From the NCBI RefSeq assembly GCF_002198715.1, contig NZ_MWLK01000005.1:26254-61514 (forward strand): DNA of 35,261 bases, read 5' to 3'. The position numbers and the translations under genes are program-made. The notes under the pieces are model-generated. The model was not told where the DNA came from, made no database searches, and was given only the letters and a program-made list of their open reading frames with translations. Of this stretch, positions 6,017 to 16,988 are shown one piece after another (position 1 is the first letter of the stretch; every line of letters starts with the position of its first letter). The stretch comes from Rhodomicrobium sp. R_RK_3. GTDB taxonomy: Bacteria; Pseudomonadota; Alphaproteobacteria; Rhizobiales; Rhodomicrobiaceae.

Positions 6017-7267
6017 ATGACAATTGAAACGTCGCCTCAGGCCGCGATTATCGGCGCGGGACCGGCCGGGCTGATGGCCGCCGAAGTTTTGGCGGCCGCC
6101 GGCATCGGCGTCACGGTGTATGAGCGGATGCCGTCGGCGGGGCGGAAATTCCTGCTGGCCGGGCGCGGCGGGTTGAATGTGACGCATAGCGAGCCGCTGG
6201 CGGCGTTTTTGGGCCGCTACCGCGAGGCCGAAGCGGCGCTCCGCCCCGCCATCGAGGCGTTTTCGCCTGAGGATCTGCGCGGCTGGTGCGAAGGGCTGGG
6301 ACAAACGACGTTTGTCGGGTCCAGCGGGCGGGTGTTCCCGGTGTCGTTGAAGACCTCCCCGCTGCTGCGCGCCTGGCTTGGGCGGCTCGGCGGGCTCGGC
6401 GTGCAGTTCAAGCTGCGGCATCGATGGCTCGGCTGGGATGCGGATGGCGCGCTGCAATTCGCCGCGCCGGACGGGACGGTGGCCGTGAAGCCGGACCTGA
6501 CCGTGCTGGCGCTCGGCGGCGCGAGCTGGCCGCAGCTCGGCTCGGACGGATCGTGGACGGCGGCGCTAGCCGCAGCGGGCGTCGAGATCGCGCCGTTGCG
6601 GCCGTCCAACAGCGGCTTCCTGGCGAACTGGTCGCCGCATTTCCGCGAGCGCTTTGCCGGGCAGCCGCTGAAAGGCATCGCGCTGACCATCGGCCGGACG
6701 CGCGTGCGCAGCGAGGCGATGATTACGCAAACCGGCCTCGAAGGCAGCGGCATCTATGCGCTGTCGCCGGAGCTTCGCGAGGCCATCGCGGCGACCGGCG
6801 AGGCGCGGCTCTATATCGATCTCTTGCCGCTGATCCCATTGCATGAGCTCCAGCCCCGCCTGGCGAAGTCGCGGGAAAAGCAGTCGCTGTCGGGGGTGTT
6901 GCGCAAGGCGACGAAGCTGCCGCCCGCCGCCGTCGGACTGATGCATGAGGTTGCCATCAGTCAGGGCACGCCGCTATCCGGCCTGTCGCGCGACAAGCTG
7001 GCGGAGTTCATCAAGGGCGTGCCGGTACGGCTGGTGGGCGTGGCGCCGATCGAACGCGCGATTTCGACGGCCGGCGGTGTCGCGCTGGAGGCGGTGGACG
7101 CGGGTTTCATGCTGAAGGCGAAGCCCGGCACTTTCGTCGCGGGCGAAATGCTCGACTGGGAGGCCCCGACCGGCGGCTATCTGCTGCAAGCCAGCTTCGC
7201 GACCGGCGCCGCCGCCGCGCGCGGGGCGCTGGAATGGCTCGCGGAACGGCGGCAAAGCGAGAACTGA
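6017..7267 (+). CDS. HI0933/BaiN-family flavoprotein (TIGR03862-like)
   Basis: This 416-residue FAD-dependent oxidoreductase has a dinucleotide-binding motif IIGAGPAGLMAAEVL (from residue 11), followed by VYERMPSAGRKFLLAGRGG and LNVTHSEP, the hallmark of the HI0933/YhiN family, and a C-terminal FAD contact in APTGGYLLQASFATG. VLALGGASWPQLGSDG and the mid-domain pattern point to the PP_4765-like subgroup rather than classical YhiN. The reaction is not established for this subgroup; BaiN-type relatives reduce steroid or bile-acid double bonds. The ATG at 6017 was chosen over an upstream in-frame start because the conserved region begins a few residues after it. The gene stands alone, diverging from mtnA, and ends 23 bases from the converging DUF1674 gene. 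Confidence 0.85.
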   Translation: MTIETSPQAAIIGAGPAGLMAAEVLAAAGIGVTVYERMPSAGRKFLLAGRGGLNVTHSEPLAAFLGRYREAEAALRPAIEAFSPEDLRGWCEGLGQTTFVGSSGRVFPVSLKTSPLLRAWLGRLGGLGVQFKLRHRWLGWDADGALQFAAPDGTVAVKPDLTVLALGGASWPQLGSDGSWTAALAAAGVEIAPLRPSNSGFLANWSPHFRERFAGQPLKGIALTIGRTRVRSEAMITQTGLEGSGIYALSPELREAIAATGEARLYIDLLPLIPLHELQPRLAKSREKQSLSGVLRKATKLPPAAVGLMHEVAISQGTPLSGLSRDKLAEFIKGVPVRLVGVAPIERAISTAGGVALEAVDAGFMLKAKPGTFVAGEMLDWEAPTGGYLLQASFATGAAAARGALEWLAERRQSEN

Positions 7268-7290
7268 CGGGCCGAATGCGGCCCCGCCCA

Positions 7291-7491
7291 CTAGAAATCC
7301 GAGGCGATGCCGCCCTTTTCCCAATCGCCATAGCGGGTCGGCTCCGGGCCCTTCCGGCCGACTTCCTTCGGCCCGCTCTCCGTCGCCGCCGCCTTCCGGC
7401 GCCGTTCTTCCGCTTCGGCGAGCGCCCGTTCGGCCGGTGTCGATCCCCGATCCGCCGCCTCGTCTCCCGTCTTGCCGCTATCGTTAGCCAT
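7291..7491 (-). CDS. DUF1674 protein, SDHAF4-like succinate dehydrogenase assembly factor
   Basis: This 66-residue protein has a charged helical N-terminal part (PAERALAEAEERRRKAA) and ends with GPEPTRYGDWEKGGIASDF, the near-invariant C-terminal signature of DUF1674. The eukaryotic member, SDHAF4/Sdh8, holds the flavinated SdhA subunit before it joins SdhB; a like role in the bacterium is inferred. The start at 7491 was chosen because GGAG lies nine bases upstream; an ATG five codons earlier has no good ribosome site. It diverges from htpX across a 146-bp interval. DUF1674, htpX and rsmB are often neighbours in Hyphomicrobiales, to my recollection. Confidence 0.9.
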   Translation of the reverse strand: MANDSGKTGDEAADRGSTPAERALAEAEERRRKAAATESGPKEVGRKGPEPTRYGDWEKGGIASDF

Positions 7492-7596
7492 CAATTCACA
7501 CTCCATGCCTGCAGGGCCCTAATCACCCCGCCATCCGGGCCCGACGTCTTGAACAGCCGGCCTTATTCCATGATATAGGGCTTGCGCGCCGGTCAA

Positions 7597-7610
7597 TCAC
7601 GCGCGCGTGA
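7597..7610. promoter_or_regulatory. Perfect 14-bp palindrome before htpX
   Basis: TCACGCGCGCGTGA is a perfect dyad 27 bases upstream of the htpX ATG, in the interval shared with the divergent DUF1674 gene. It could be an operator in the htpX leader. In such GC-rich DNA a CG-alternating dyad can also arise by chance, so confidence is low. Confidence 0.35.
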
Positions 7611-7637
7611 CGATCCTTGTCAAAACGGGGGCTGACC

Positions 7638-8579
7638 ATGAATTATTTTCGCACAACGCTGCTGCTGGCCGTGCTCACGGCGCTGTTCATGGCGATCGGC
7701 TATGGCCTCGGCGGCGCGTCGGGCATGGTCATCGCCTTCGTCATCGCGGCGGGCATGAACATCTTCAGCTATTGGAATTCCGACAAAATCGTCCTCAGCA
7801 TGCACAATGCGCAGGAGGTCGACGCACGCTCGGCGCCGGAATTCTACGATCTCGTCCGCCAGCTCGCCGCCAATGCCGAGCTGCCGATGCCGAAGGTGTA
7901 TCTGATCCAGGCCGACCAGCCCAACGCCTTCGCCACCGGCCGCAATCCGGAAAATGCCGCCGTCGCCGCCACCACCGGCCTGCTCGACCGTCTCACCCAG
8001 GAGGAAGTCGCGGGCGTCATCGCGCATGAGCTGGCCCATGTCAAAAACCACGACACGCTGACCATGACCATTGCGGCGACCATCGGCGGCGCCATTTCTA
8101 TGCTGGCCAATTTCGGCATGCTGTTCGGCGGCGGCCACCGCGACAACAACAATAGCGGCGGCCTCGGCATGGTCGGCACCTTGATGATGGTGTTCCTCGC
8201 CCCGCTCGCCGCCGGCGTCATCCAGATGGCGATCAGCCGCTCGCGCGAATATGAGGCCGACCGGGGCGGCGCCTATATCAGCCAGCGCCCGCTCTGGCTC
8301 GCCTCCGCGCTGAACAAGATCGCCCGCGCCGCCGAGGAAATCCCCTATGAGCAGGCCGAGCGCAATCCCGCGACCGCCCCCCTGTTCATCATCAACCCGC
8401 TCTCGGGCCAGGGCATGGACAATCTGTTCTCGACCCATCCGAACACCGAGAACCGCATCGCCGCCCTGCAACAGATCGCCCAGGAGATGGGTCAGGCCGG
8501 CGGCGGCATGAATACTGCCCGCCCCGCCCAGGGGCCGTGGAGCCACACGCAAAGCGGGGAAAAGGGCCCCTGGGGCTAG
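7638..8579 (+). CDS. htpX: Membrane zinc metalloprotease HtpX
   Basis: This is a 313-residue M48-family protease of the inner membrane that degrades misfolded membrane proteins, with its active site facing the cytoplasm. Two hydrophobic segments lie at about residues 6-50. The zinc-binding HELAH is at residues 130-134, with the third ligand in [11 protein letters not shown] near residue 206, and two more hydrophobic stretches lie between them (about 145-165 and 178-198). [21 protein letters not shown] is not needed for catalysis but is typical of HtpX. The ATG at 7638 has GGGG eight bases upstream. A TTG start 21 bases earlier would add seven residues before the first membrane segment. The gene shows no defect. 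Control by a heat-shock or envelope-stress regulator would be expected but is not clear from the upstream sequence. Confidence 0.95.
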   Translation: MNYFRTTLLLAVLTALFMAIGYGLGGASGMVIAFVIAAGMNIFSYWNSDKIVLSMHNAQEVDARSAPEFYDLVRQLAANAELPMPKVYLIQADQPNAFATGRNPENAAVAATTGLLDRLTQEEVAGVIAHELAHVKNHDTLTMTIAATIGGAISMLANFGMLFGGGHRDNNNSGGLGMVGTLMMVFLAPLAAGVIQMAISRSREYEADRGGAYISQRPLWLASALNKIARAAEEIPYEQAERNPATAPLFIINPLSGQGMDNLFSTHPNTENRIAALQQIAQEMGQAGGGMNTARPAQGPWSHTQSGEKGPWG

Positions 8580-8580
8580 A

Positions 8581-8604
8581 GCGGGGGTTGCAAGCCGCCC
8601 CCGC
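8581..8604 (+). terminator. GC-rich hairpin after htpX
   Basis: A stem of GCGGGGG (8581-8587) and CCCCCGC (8598-8604) begins one base after the htpX stop codon. There is no T-run, so it is at best a weak or Rho-assisted terminator, or a 3'-end stabiliser. Confidence 0.4.
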
Positions 8605-8689
8605 CCGTCGCATGGATGATGCTGGCCTTTAAGAATTGCAAGATTGGCTAAATGTGTTCGGCTCCTTTTTTAGCCCCAGTGAGGACCGG

Positions 8690-10015
8690 TTGAGCGCGCA
8701 GGATCGAGCCGGCCTCAAGGCGCGGCGCATGGCGGTCGACCTGCTGAGCGCGGTCATGACCGACCGGCGGCCGTTCGACGACGCCCTGGAGCGCATCGGC
8801 GCCGAGGACCGCTATGCGTCCATCGAGCCGCGCGACCGGGCCTTCGCCCGCGCCATCGCGGCGACGGCGCTGCGGCGGCACGGGCAGCTCGCCGACATCA
8901 TCAAGCGCTTCATCGAGAAGCCGCTGCCGGAGAAGCGCGGCCGGCTCGACGCCATTCTGCTTTGCGCGGCGGCCCAGCTCGTCTTCCTGAAATCGCCGCC
9001 CCATGCGGTCATCAATCTGTCGGTGTTCCAGGTCCAGGACGATCCGCAGGCGCGCCGTTTCAGCCGGCTCGCCAATGCCGTCCTGCGGCGGGTGTCCGAG
9101 CAGGGGGCAACGCTCGCGGCGCAGCAGGATGCGGGCAAGCTGAACACACCGGACTGGCTCTGGCAAAGCTGGAGCCACAGCTTTGGCCCCGACGAGGCCG
9201 AGCGCATCGCCGCCCAGCATCTGCGCGAGCCGCCGCTCGACCTCACCGTGAAATCCGACGCCGAGGATTGGGCGCGCCAGCTCGGCGGCGTCGTGCTGCC
9301 GACCGGCAGCGTCCGGCTCGCCGCCAAGGGCCGCATCGAGGAGCTGGCCGGTTTCAGCGAAGGCGAATGGTGGGTGCAGGACGCGGGCGCCAGCCTTCCC
9401 GCGAAGTTCTTGGGCGAAGTGGCGGGCAAGCGCGTCGCCGATCTCTGCGCCGCGCCGGGCGGCAAGACCGCGCAGCTCGCCCATGCCGGCGCGCTTGTCG
9501 TGGCGATCGACAGTTCCGCCAAGCGGCTCGAGCGGCTGAAGGACAATCTCGCGCGCCTCCGCCTCGACGCCGAAATCGTCACCGCCGATGCACTGAACTG
9601 GCAGCCCGAGGAGCCGCTCGACGCCGTGCTGCTCGACGCGCCCTGCTCCGCCACCGGCACCATCCGCCGCAACCCCGACATCCCCTATTTGAAGCGCCCG
9701 TCCGACATTAACGAGCTCTCCCGCTTGCAGCAGAACATGCTCGGCAATGCCATGGCCATGCTGAAGCCGGGCGGCGTCCTGGTCTATTGCACCTGCTCGC
9801 TGGAAGCGGCGGAGGGGCCGGACCAGATCGCCCGCCTGCTCGCCATCCGCGACGACGTCCGCATCTCGCCGATTGCGGCGGACGAAATCGGCGGCCGCAC
9901 CGAATGGATCGACCGCTACGGCGCCCTGCGCACCCTGCCGAACTACCTCCAGCTCAGCGACCCCGAACTCACCGGCATGGACGGCTTCTACGCCGCAAGG
10001 CTGGTGAAGAGCTAG
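8690..10015 (+). CDS. rsmB: 16S rRNA (cytosine-967-C5)-methyltransferase
   Basis: The 441-residue protein has two domains. Residues about 1-150 form a NusB-like RNA-binding helical domain (ARRMAVDLLSAVM, FARAIAATALRRHGQLADII). The rest is a RsmB/Nop2-type SAM methyltransferase: the SAM motif is DLCAAPGGKTAQLA, the VLLDAPCSATGTIRRNPDI motif carries the release cysteine, and VLVYCTCSLEAAEG carries the attacking cysteine. Both cysteines are present, so it should be active on C967 of 16S rRNA. The start is uncertain: TTG at 8690 has GAGGA four bases upstream and fits family length, an upstream TTG at 8636 would add 18 residues, and ATG at 8729 would cut into the conserved domain. It converges on purH with a hairpin between them. 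Confidence 0.93.
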   Translation: MSAQDRAGLKARRMAVDLLSAVMTDRRPFDDALERIGAEDRYASIEPRDRAFARAIAATALRRHGQLADIIKRFIEKPLPEKRGRLDAILLCAAAQLVFLKSPPHAVINLSVFQVQDDPQARRFSRLANAVLRRVSEQGATLAAQQDAGKLNTPDWLWQSWSHSFGPDEAERIAAQHLREPPLDLTVKSDAEDWARQLGGVVLPTGSVRLAAKGRIEELAGFSEGEWWVQDAGASLPAKFLGEVAGKRVADLCAAPGGKTAQLAHAGALVVAIDSSAKRLERLKDNLARLRLDAEIVTADALNWQPEEPLDAVLLDAPCSATGTIRRNPDIPYLKRPSDINELSRLQQNMLGNAMAMLKPGGVLVYCTCSLEAAEGPDQIARLLAIRDDVRISPIAADEIGGRTEWIDRYGALRTLPNYLQLSDPELTGMDGFYAARLVKS

Positions 10016-10063
10016 CGGCGGGATGAAATCGGATCGGATCGTGTCGCCAAGCCCTAAAACGAA

Positions 10064-10083
10064 ATTCCCGCCTTCGCGGGAAT
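10064..10083. terminator. Hairpin between convergent rsmB and purH
   Basis: A perfect 8-bp stem ATTCCCGC and GCGGGAAT with a CTTC loop has A/T-rich flanks on both sides (AAAACGA before, GACAAAA after), so it could end transcription from either direction. The form is also that of a common alphaproteobacterial intergenic repeat, related in style to the hairpins at 25379-25484. Confidence 0.65.
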
Positions 10084-10116
10084 GACAAAACAGATGGCGC
10101 CGATTGAGACCCCGCC

Positions 10117-11718
10117 CTAATGCCGGAAGTGCCGCATGCCTGTCAGCACCATGGCGAGGCCGCGCTCATTCGCCGCCGCGATCACCTCGTCGTCGCGCAT
10201 GGAGCCGCCGGGCTGGATGACGGAGGTCGCTCCGGCATCGGCAAGGGCGAGCAGGCCGTCGGCGAAGGGGAAGAAGGCGTCCGAGGCGGCAACCGACCCT
10301 TCGGTCAGCGAACCCGGCAGCCCGGCGGCCTTGGCGGCGGCCTCGCCCTTCCAGGCGGCGATGCGGGCGGAATCGACCCGGCTCATCTGGCCCGCGCCGA
10401 TGCCGACGGTCGCGCCGCCCTTGGCGAAGACGATGGCATTCGACTTCACATGCTTGCAGACGCGGAAGGCGAAGATGAGGTCCGCCAGCTCCTGGGCCGA
10501 GGGCGCGCGCTCCGTCGCCACCTTAAGCTCCAGCGCATCCGGCGAGCCATTGTCACGCGACTGCACCAGGAAGCCGCCGGCTACCGTGCGCAAGGTGAAC
10601 CCGCCCGCCTTCGGATCGGGCAAGGCCCCGGCGAGCAGCAGCCGCAAATTCTTCTTCTTCGCCAGGATCTCCTGGGCCTCGGGCGTGGCGTCCGGGGCGA
10701 TGATGACTTCGGTGAAGATCTCGGCGATGGCGCGCGCGGCCTCGGCATCGAGCGTGCCGTTCAGCGCGACGATGCCGCCGAAGGCGCTGACCGGGTCGCA
10801 GAGGAGCGCCTTGCGGTAGGCATCGACCAGCGAGGCGCCGACCGCGACGCCGCAGGGATTGGCGTGCTTGATGATGGCGACGGCCGGCGCGAGGGCGGGG
10901 TCGAATTCCGCCGCCAGCTCATAGGCCGCGTCGGTATCGTTGAGATTGTTGTAGCTCAGCTCCTTGCCCTGCACCTGCCGCGCGGTCGCAACGCCGGCGC
11001 GGATACGGCCATCGGCCGGGCTGACATAGAAGGCGGCGGACTGATGCGGGTTCTCGCCATAGCGCAAGGTCTGGCGCAGCGTGCCGGGCAGCGCCAGATG
11101 GCGCGGCGCGGCCTCGCCGACCTGTCCGGCAAACCAATTGGCGATGGCGGCGTCATAGACCGCCGTGCGCGCGTAGGCTTTGGCGGCGAGCGTCCGGCGC
11201 AAGTCCAGGCTGGTCGCGCCGCCGAGCCTCTCCATCTCGGCCAGCAGCGCGGCGTAATCCTGCGGATCGGTGACGACGGCGACCCAATCATGGTTCTTGG
11301 CGGCGGCGCGGATCATGGCCGGGCCGCCGATGTCGATATTCTCCACCGCCACCTCGAAACCGGCATCCCGCGCGATGGTCGCCTCGAACGGGTAGAGATC
11401 GATCACCAGCAGATCGATGGCGGCGATGCCATGCGCCTCGGTGGCGGCGCTATGTTCGGCATTGTCGCGGATGGCGAGGAGGCCGCCATGCACCGCCGGA
11501 TGCAAGGTCTTGACCCGGCCGTCGAGCATTTCGGGGAAGCCGGTCAGCTCGGAGACGTCGCGGACGGCGAGGCCCGAATCGCGCAGCGTCTTCGCCGTGC
11601 CGCCGGTCGAGACCAGCTCGACGCCGCGCGCCGCGAGCTGTTGCGCGAAATCGGCGATGCCGGTCTTGTCCGAGACGGAAATCAGGGCGCGGCGGATGAT
11701 GGGATTTGCTTGGGTCAT
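10117..11718 (-). CDS. purH: Bifunctional AICAR transformylase/IMP cyclohydrolase
   Basis: The 533-residue protein catalyses the last two steps of de novo IMP synthesis in the cytoplasm. Residues about 8-150 form the MGS-like IMP cyclohydrolase domain ([55 protein letters not shown]). The remainder is AICAR formyltransferase, with [14 protein letters not shown] and the catalytic Lys284-His285 in [12 protein letters not shown]. Length and motifs are complete. It follows pyrF on the same strand after 122 bases; a weak hairpin in that gap may separate the transcripts. The last residues, LTGMRHFRH, are the usual PurH C-terminus. Confidence 0.98.
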   Translation of the reverse strand: MTQANPIIRRALISVSDKTGIADFAQQLAARGVELVSTGGTAKTLRDSGLAVRDVSELTGFPEMLDGRVKTLHPAVHGGLLAIRDNAEHSAATEAHGIAAIDLLVIDLYPFEATIARDAGFEVAVENIDIGGPAMIRAAAKNHDWVAVVTDPQDYAALLAEMERLGGATSLDLRRTLAAKAYARTAVYDAAIANWFAGQVGEAAPRHLALPGTLRQTLRYGENPHQSAAFYVSPADGRIRAGVATARQVQGKELSYNNLNDTDAAYELAAEFDPALAPAVAIIKHANPCGVAVGASLVDAYRKALLCDPVSAFGGIVALNGTLDAEAARAIAEIFTEVIIAPDATPEAQEILAKKKNLRLLLAGALPDPKAGGFTLRTVAGGFLVQSRDNGSPDALELKVATERAPSAQELADLIFAFRVCKHVKSNAIVFAKGGATVGIGAGQMSRVDSARIAAWKGEAAAKAAGLPGSLTEGSVAASDAFFPFADGLLALADAGATSVIQPGGSMRDDEVIAAANERGLAMVLTGMRHFRH

Positions 11719-11816
11719 GGCGATCCTCCGCCTTGGTGGTAGGCCGCCGGCGCGAGGCGGGCAAGCGAAACAAGGTCGCGGCAGGCGGCGATAGCCGGCG
11801 CCGCGCCCTCCACGCG

Positions 11817-11834
11817 AAAATTCCGGTGCCGGAA
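11817..11834 (-). terminator. Weak terminator candidate after pyrF
   Basis: On the minus strand TTCCG, a GCAC loop and CGGAA form a 5-bp stem followed by TTTT. It lies 7 bases past the pyrF stop codon and before purH. The short stem makes it marginal. Confidence 0.4.
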
Positions 11835-11840
11835 CGCGGT

Positions 11841-12563
11841 TCAGCCGCCGAGCGCCGCTTCGATTTCCCCGATGATCGCGTTGGCGGCCTGCCGCGGGTC
11901 GGCGGCGGCGCTGATCGGGCGGCCGACGACGAGATAATCGGCGCCGGCGGCGATGGCCTCGGCGGGGGTGACGACGCGGGCCTGATCGCCGGTCGCGGCC
12001 CCCGCTGGGCGAATCCCCGGCGTCACGATCAGGAAGCCGGGTCCGACCTCCGCGCGGATGGCGGCGGCTTCCTGCGCGGAGGCAACGACGCCGTCAAAGC
12101 CTGCCTCCCTGGCAAGCGCCGCGCGGCGCAGCACCATCTCGGCCGGCGTGGCGACAATGCCCTGCTCCGCCAGATCGGCGCCGTCCGTGCTGGTCAGGAC
12201 AGTGATCGCCAGGAGCTTCGTCGCGCTGCCGCCACGCCCCCGGACGGCGGCGTCGAGCGTCTTTCTGTCAGTGCCATGGACGGTGAGGAACCCCGCGCCG
12301 AGCCGGGCGGCATTGGCGGTCGCGCGCTCGACGGTATTGGGAATGTCGAGCAGCTTGGCATCGAGGAAGAACGGACAGCCGGAATCGGCCAGTGTGCGGG
12401 CGAATGGCAGGCCGTCGGCATAGATCAGCTCGAGGCCGACCTTGAAGATCGCGACCTCGCCATGCAGCGCGGCGACCAGATGGCGCGCGCCCTCGACCGA
12501 GGGGAAGTCCAGCGCGACGATCAGCTTCCCCGCCGCAGCGCCGCGCTTGGCATCGACATGCAT
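11841..12563 (-). CDS. pyrF: Orotidine 5'-phosphate decarboxylase
   Basis: The 240-residue TIM-barrel enzyme makes UMP from OMP, the last step of pyrimidine synthesis. The catalytic array is present: Asp19 in LIVALDFPS, Lys41 in [12 protein letters not shown], and Asp68-x-Lys70-x-x-Asp73 in [13 protein letters not shown]. The phosphate-gripping loop appears as VTPGIRPAG and later VVGRPI. The ATG at 12563 was chosen because GAGG stands 6 bases upstream. Starts 12 or 66 bases earlier would add an arginine- and alanine-rich leader that the family lacks. It lies 73 bases after dnaJ on the same strand. Confidence 0.96.
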   Translation of the reverse strand: MHVDAKRGAAAGKLIVALDFPSVEGARHLVAALHGEVAIFKVGLELIYADGLPFARTLADSGCPFFLDAKLLDIPNTVERATANAARLGAGFLTVHGTDRKTLDAAVRGRGGSATKLLAITVLTSTDGADLAEQGIVATPAEMVLRRAALAREAGFDGVVASAQEAAAIRAEVGPGFLIVTPGIRPAGAATGDQARVVTPAEAIAAGADYLVVGRPISAAADPRQAANAIIGEIEAALGG

Positions 12564-12636
12564 GGCTGGCCTCATGGCTGAAGTTCGGCGCCCGATGCGC
12601 GGTGCGCGGTGCGCGGCGGCGTCAGGCAAGCAAGGT

Positions 12637-13779
12637 TCAGTCCTTGCCCATCCGCTCCCAAAAATCCTTCACCCGCTGGGCAAAGCCGCTGAGGCCGGGA
12701 TTGGTGTTGTCCGTCGAGGCCTTCTCGAATTCCTTCAGCAGCTCTTTCTGCTTGCGGGTGAGGTTCTGCGGCGTCTCGATCTCGACCTGGACATAGAGAT
12801 CGCCGGTCAGCGTCGAGCGGAGCACCGGCATGCCCTTGCCCTTCAGGCGGAACTGCTTGCCGGTCTCGGTGCTCTCCGGGATTTTCACCCGCGCCCGGCC
12901 GCCGTCGATGGTTGGCACTTCGAGCTGGCCGCCGAGGGCGGCGGTGGTGATGGTGATCGGCACCTTGCAGAACAGGTCGGAGCCGTCGCGCTGGAAAATC
13001 TCGTCCGGGGCGACCGACAGGAAAATGTAGAGATCGCCGGGCGGGCCGCCGCGCACCCCGGCCTCGCCCTCACCGGCTAGCCGGATGCGGGTGCCGTCCT
13101 CGACGCCGGAGGGAATATTAACCGAAAGCGTGCGCTCGCGCAGAACCCGGCCCATGCCGGAGCAATTGTTGCATGGATTCTGGATGATCTCGCCGCGGCC
13201 CTGGCAATTCGGGCAGGTTCGCTCGATGGTGAAAAAGCCCTGGCTCGCCCGCACCTTGCCGAAGCCGGCGCAGGTCGGACAGGCCATCGGGCTCGATCCG
13301 GCCTCGGCGCCGCTGCCCGAGCAGCTATCGCAGATGATCGAGGTCGGCACGCTGATCTGCGCCACCTTGCCCATGAAGGCGTCGGCGAGGGTGATCTCCA
13401 TGTTGTAGCTGATATCGGCGCCGCGCTCGCGTCCCGACCGGGTGCGGCGGCGGCCGCCCATGAACTCGCCGAACAGGTCGTCGAAGATCTCGGACATGGA
13501 GGCGGAGAAATCGGCGCCAAAGCCGTGCGCGCCGGCGCCATTGCCGTTGCCGCCCTCGAAGGCGGCGTGGCCGAAGCGGTCATAGGCGGCCCGCTTGCGC
13601 GGGTCCTTCAGCGCTTCATAGGCCTCGTTGACCTCCTTGAAGCGCATTTCGGCGTCGCCATTGCCGGGATTGCAGTCGGGATGATATTCCTTGGCCAGCT
13701 TGCGGAAAGCATTCTTGATTTCCTGTTCGCCAGCTCCCCTGCCCAAGCCGAGCACATCATAATAGTCGCGCTTGGCCAT
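12637..13779 (-). CDS. dnaJ: Molecular chaperone DnaJ
   Basis: This full-length (380-residue) type I Hsp40 works with DnaK. The J domain carries His33-Pro34-Asp35 in [17 protein letters not shown] glycine-rich linker follows ([12 protein letters not shown]). Four CxxCxGxG zinc repeats lie in the middle: [24 protein letters not shown] and CNNCSGMG. The substrate-binding C-terminal domains end at [16 protein letters not shown]. It sits downstream of dnaK in the same direction but is separated from it by a 385-bp interval that carries a small reading frame, whose stop codon is 3 bases before the dnaJ ATG. The usable ribosome site GGAG lies inside the end of that frame, so translation of the two may be linked. 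Confidence 0.98.
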   Translation of the reverse strand: MAKRDYYDVLGLGRGAGEQEIKNAFRKLAKEYHPDCNPGNGDAEMRFKEVNEAYEALKDPRKRAAYDRFGHAAFEGGNGNGAGAHGFGADFSASMSEIFDDLFGEFMGGRRRTRSGRERGADISYNMEITLADAFMGKVAQISVPTSIICDSCSGSGAEAGSSPMACPTCAGFGKVRASQGFFTIERTCPNCQGRGEIIQNPCNNCSGMGRVLRERTLSVNIPSGVEDGTRIRLAGEGEAGVRGGPPGDLYIFLSVAPDEIFQRDGSDLFCKVPITITTAALGGQLEVPTIDGGRARVKIPESTETGKQFRLKGKGMPVLRSTLTGDLYVQVEIETPQNLTRKQKELLKEFEKASTDNTNPGLSGFAQRVKDFWERMGKD

Positions 13780-13782
13780 GTC

Positions 13783-14118
13783 TTACCCATTCTCCGTATT
13801 CAGATGATCCGTGCCGCTTGCGACGGGACGGCAGGCATTGATGTCCAGCGAAGTGCCCTTCGCCACTATGCGGCGTCTTTCCATTCGGATTGTGCCCAGC
13901 ACGTTGCCCGATCTGGACACGGCGATAGATCCGACTCCAGGCTCTCCCAAAATCGTCGGGAGCGCAAGGCCGGGAAGACGCGCAAGCTCATCGAGGTTTG
14001 CTGTGTCGCGGGCGGTCACCTGAGGCGTGCCGCGCCCGCGAGCCGAAAGACCAGCCGCAGCGAGACGCAATGCCGCGACTGGCGGCGCTGCGTCCCATGC
14101 TGAGCTGCGTTGATCCAT
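13783..14118 (-). CDS. Small unknown protein between dnaK and dnaJ
   Basis: This 111-residue frame starts at ATG 14118 and ends three bases before dnaJ. It has no signal peptide. The middle part (LDELARLPGLALPTILGEPG, then VGSIAVSRSGNVLGTIRMER) is fairly protein-like, with alternating hydrophobic residues; the N-terminal part is alanine-rich and the tail is polar. I do not recognise the family. In favour of a real gene: the position within dnaK-dnaJ on the same strand, and a stop codon between the dnaJ ribosome site and start as in coupled genes. Against: the ribosome site is poor (GGGTAAG), and dnaK-dnaJ gaps in relatives usually have no gene. GGGTAAG stands just before both this ATG and the dnaJ ATG, which may be chance. 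Confidence 0.45.
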   Translation of the reverse strand: MDQRSSAWDAAPPVAALRLAAAGLSARGRGTPQVTARDTANLDELARLPGLALPTILGEPGVGSIAVSRSGNVLGTIRMERRRIVAKGTSLDINACRPVASGTDHLNTENG

Positions 14119-14164
14119 AGACTTACCCGATTGCGGTAAGACCGTGCGGTACAGCCGATCGGAC

Positions 14165-16102
<1,938 letters not shown>

Positions 16103-16233
16103 CCGATAACCCTCTATATATCTTCCATCAGGCAGACTGGTGGGCCTTGCTTAGCACCCCTCGCGTCCGCGCCAAATTTGAACCTTGCGCGACCGCCAGT
16201 CCCCTAAACACTTGCTCCAGTAAGTTGGCGGTT

Positions 16234-16262
16234 ATATAGGCCGCACTGTATGCGCGTACAAG
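16234..16262 (-). promoter_or_regulatory. RpoH (sigma-32) promoter of dnaK
   Basis: On the minus strand CTTG (plus-strand 16259-16262), an 18-base spacer and CCTATAT (16234-16240) fit the alphaproteobacterial heat-shock consensus CTTG-N17/18-CYTATNT, as I remember it, without a mismatch. It points toward dnaK and leaves a leader of about 120 bases. The interval 16103-16292 is shared with the divergent alkB gene. Confidence 0.8.
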
Positions 16263-16292
16263 CCGCCGAATTCAAGCACGCTCCTTGAAGCT

Positions 16293-16988
16293 ATGACAAA
16301 AGATTATGGTGGCGACGTGTTTCTTCAAGGGTGCGGCAGCGAAGGCACAGAAGAATTGAACGAGGCCAAAATCCCAGCCGGATGCGGTTACTTTCCCGGC
16401 CATCTCGGGCCCGCCGAGCAGTCCGAATTGCTGGCGGTGATTCGCGCGGCGATCGCTCAAGCCCCGCTTTACACACCAACCATGCCCCGGACGGATAAGC
16501 CTTTTTCCGTGGCGATGACAAATTGCGGGCCGCTCGGCTGGGTGTCCGACAAAGCGGGCGGCTACCGCTACGAGCAGCGCCATCCGGGGACCGGCGAGCC
16601 CTGGCCGCCGATCCCGCCGCAATTGCTGCTTCTGTGGAGCGCGCTGACCGGGGATAGCCGTTTGCCGCAGGCCTGCCTGATCAATTATTACGGTGGAAAG
16701 GCAAAGCTCGGCCTCCACCGCGATGAGGATGAAAGCGATTTCTCCGCGCCGATCCTGTCGGTTTCGCTGGGCGACAGCGCCCTCTTCCGCATCGGCGGCC
16801 TCGCCCGCCGCGACCCGACCACGCGCATGATCCTGGCCTCCGGCGACGTGCTGGTGATGGGCGGTCCGTCGCGGCTGCGCTATCACGGCATCGACCGGAT
16901 CATGCCGGGCACGTCCGATCTGCTCGCCGAGGGCGGCAGGTTCAATTTGACGCTGCGCTATGTTGGCGCCGGCCCTCAGGCGGCGTGA
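16293..16988 (+). CDS. alkB: Alpha-ketoglutarate-dependent DNA repair dioxygenase AlkB
   Basis: The 231-residue enzyme reverses N1-methyladenine and N3-methylcytosine in DNA by oxidation, using Fe(II) and 2-oxoglutarate. Iron ligands His142 and Asp144 lie in LGLHRDEDESDFSAPI, with the third, His198, in LRYHGIDRI. The 2-oxoglutarate-binding arginines Arg216 and Arg222 lie in GGRFNLTLRYVG. The motif NYYGGKAKLGLHRDEDE is typical of true AlkB rather than RNA-directed homologues. It diverges from dnaK and converges with the next gene, the coding ends overlapping by 13 bases. No ada gene is nearby, so adaptive-response control cannot be inferred. Confidence 0.95.
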   Translation: MTKDYGGDVFLQGCGSEGTEELNEAKIPAGCGYFPGHLGPAEQSELLAVIRAAIAQAPLYTPTMPRTDKPFSVAMTNCGPLGWVSDKAGGYRYEQRHPGTGEPWPPIPPQLLLLWSALTGDSRLPQACLINYYGGKAKLGLHRDEDESDFSAPILSVSLGDSALFRIGGLARRDPTTRMILASGDVLVMGGPSRLRYHGIDRIMPGTSDLLAEGGRFNLTLRYVGAGPQAA

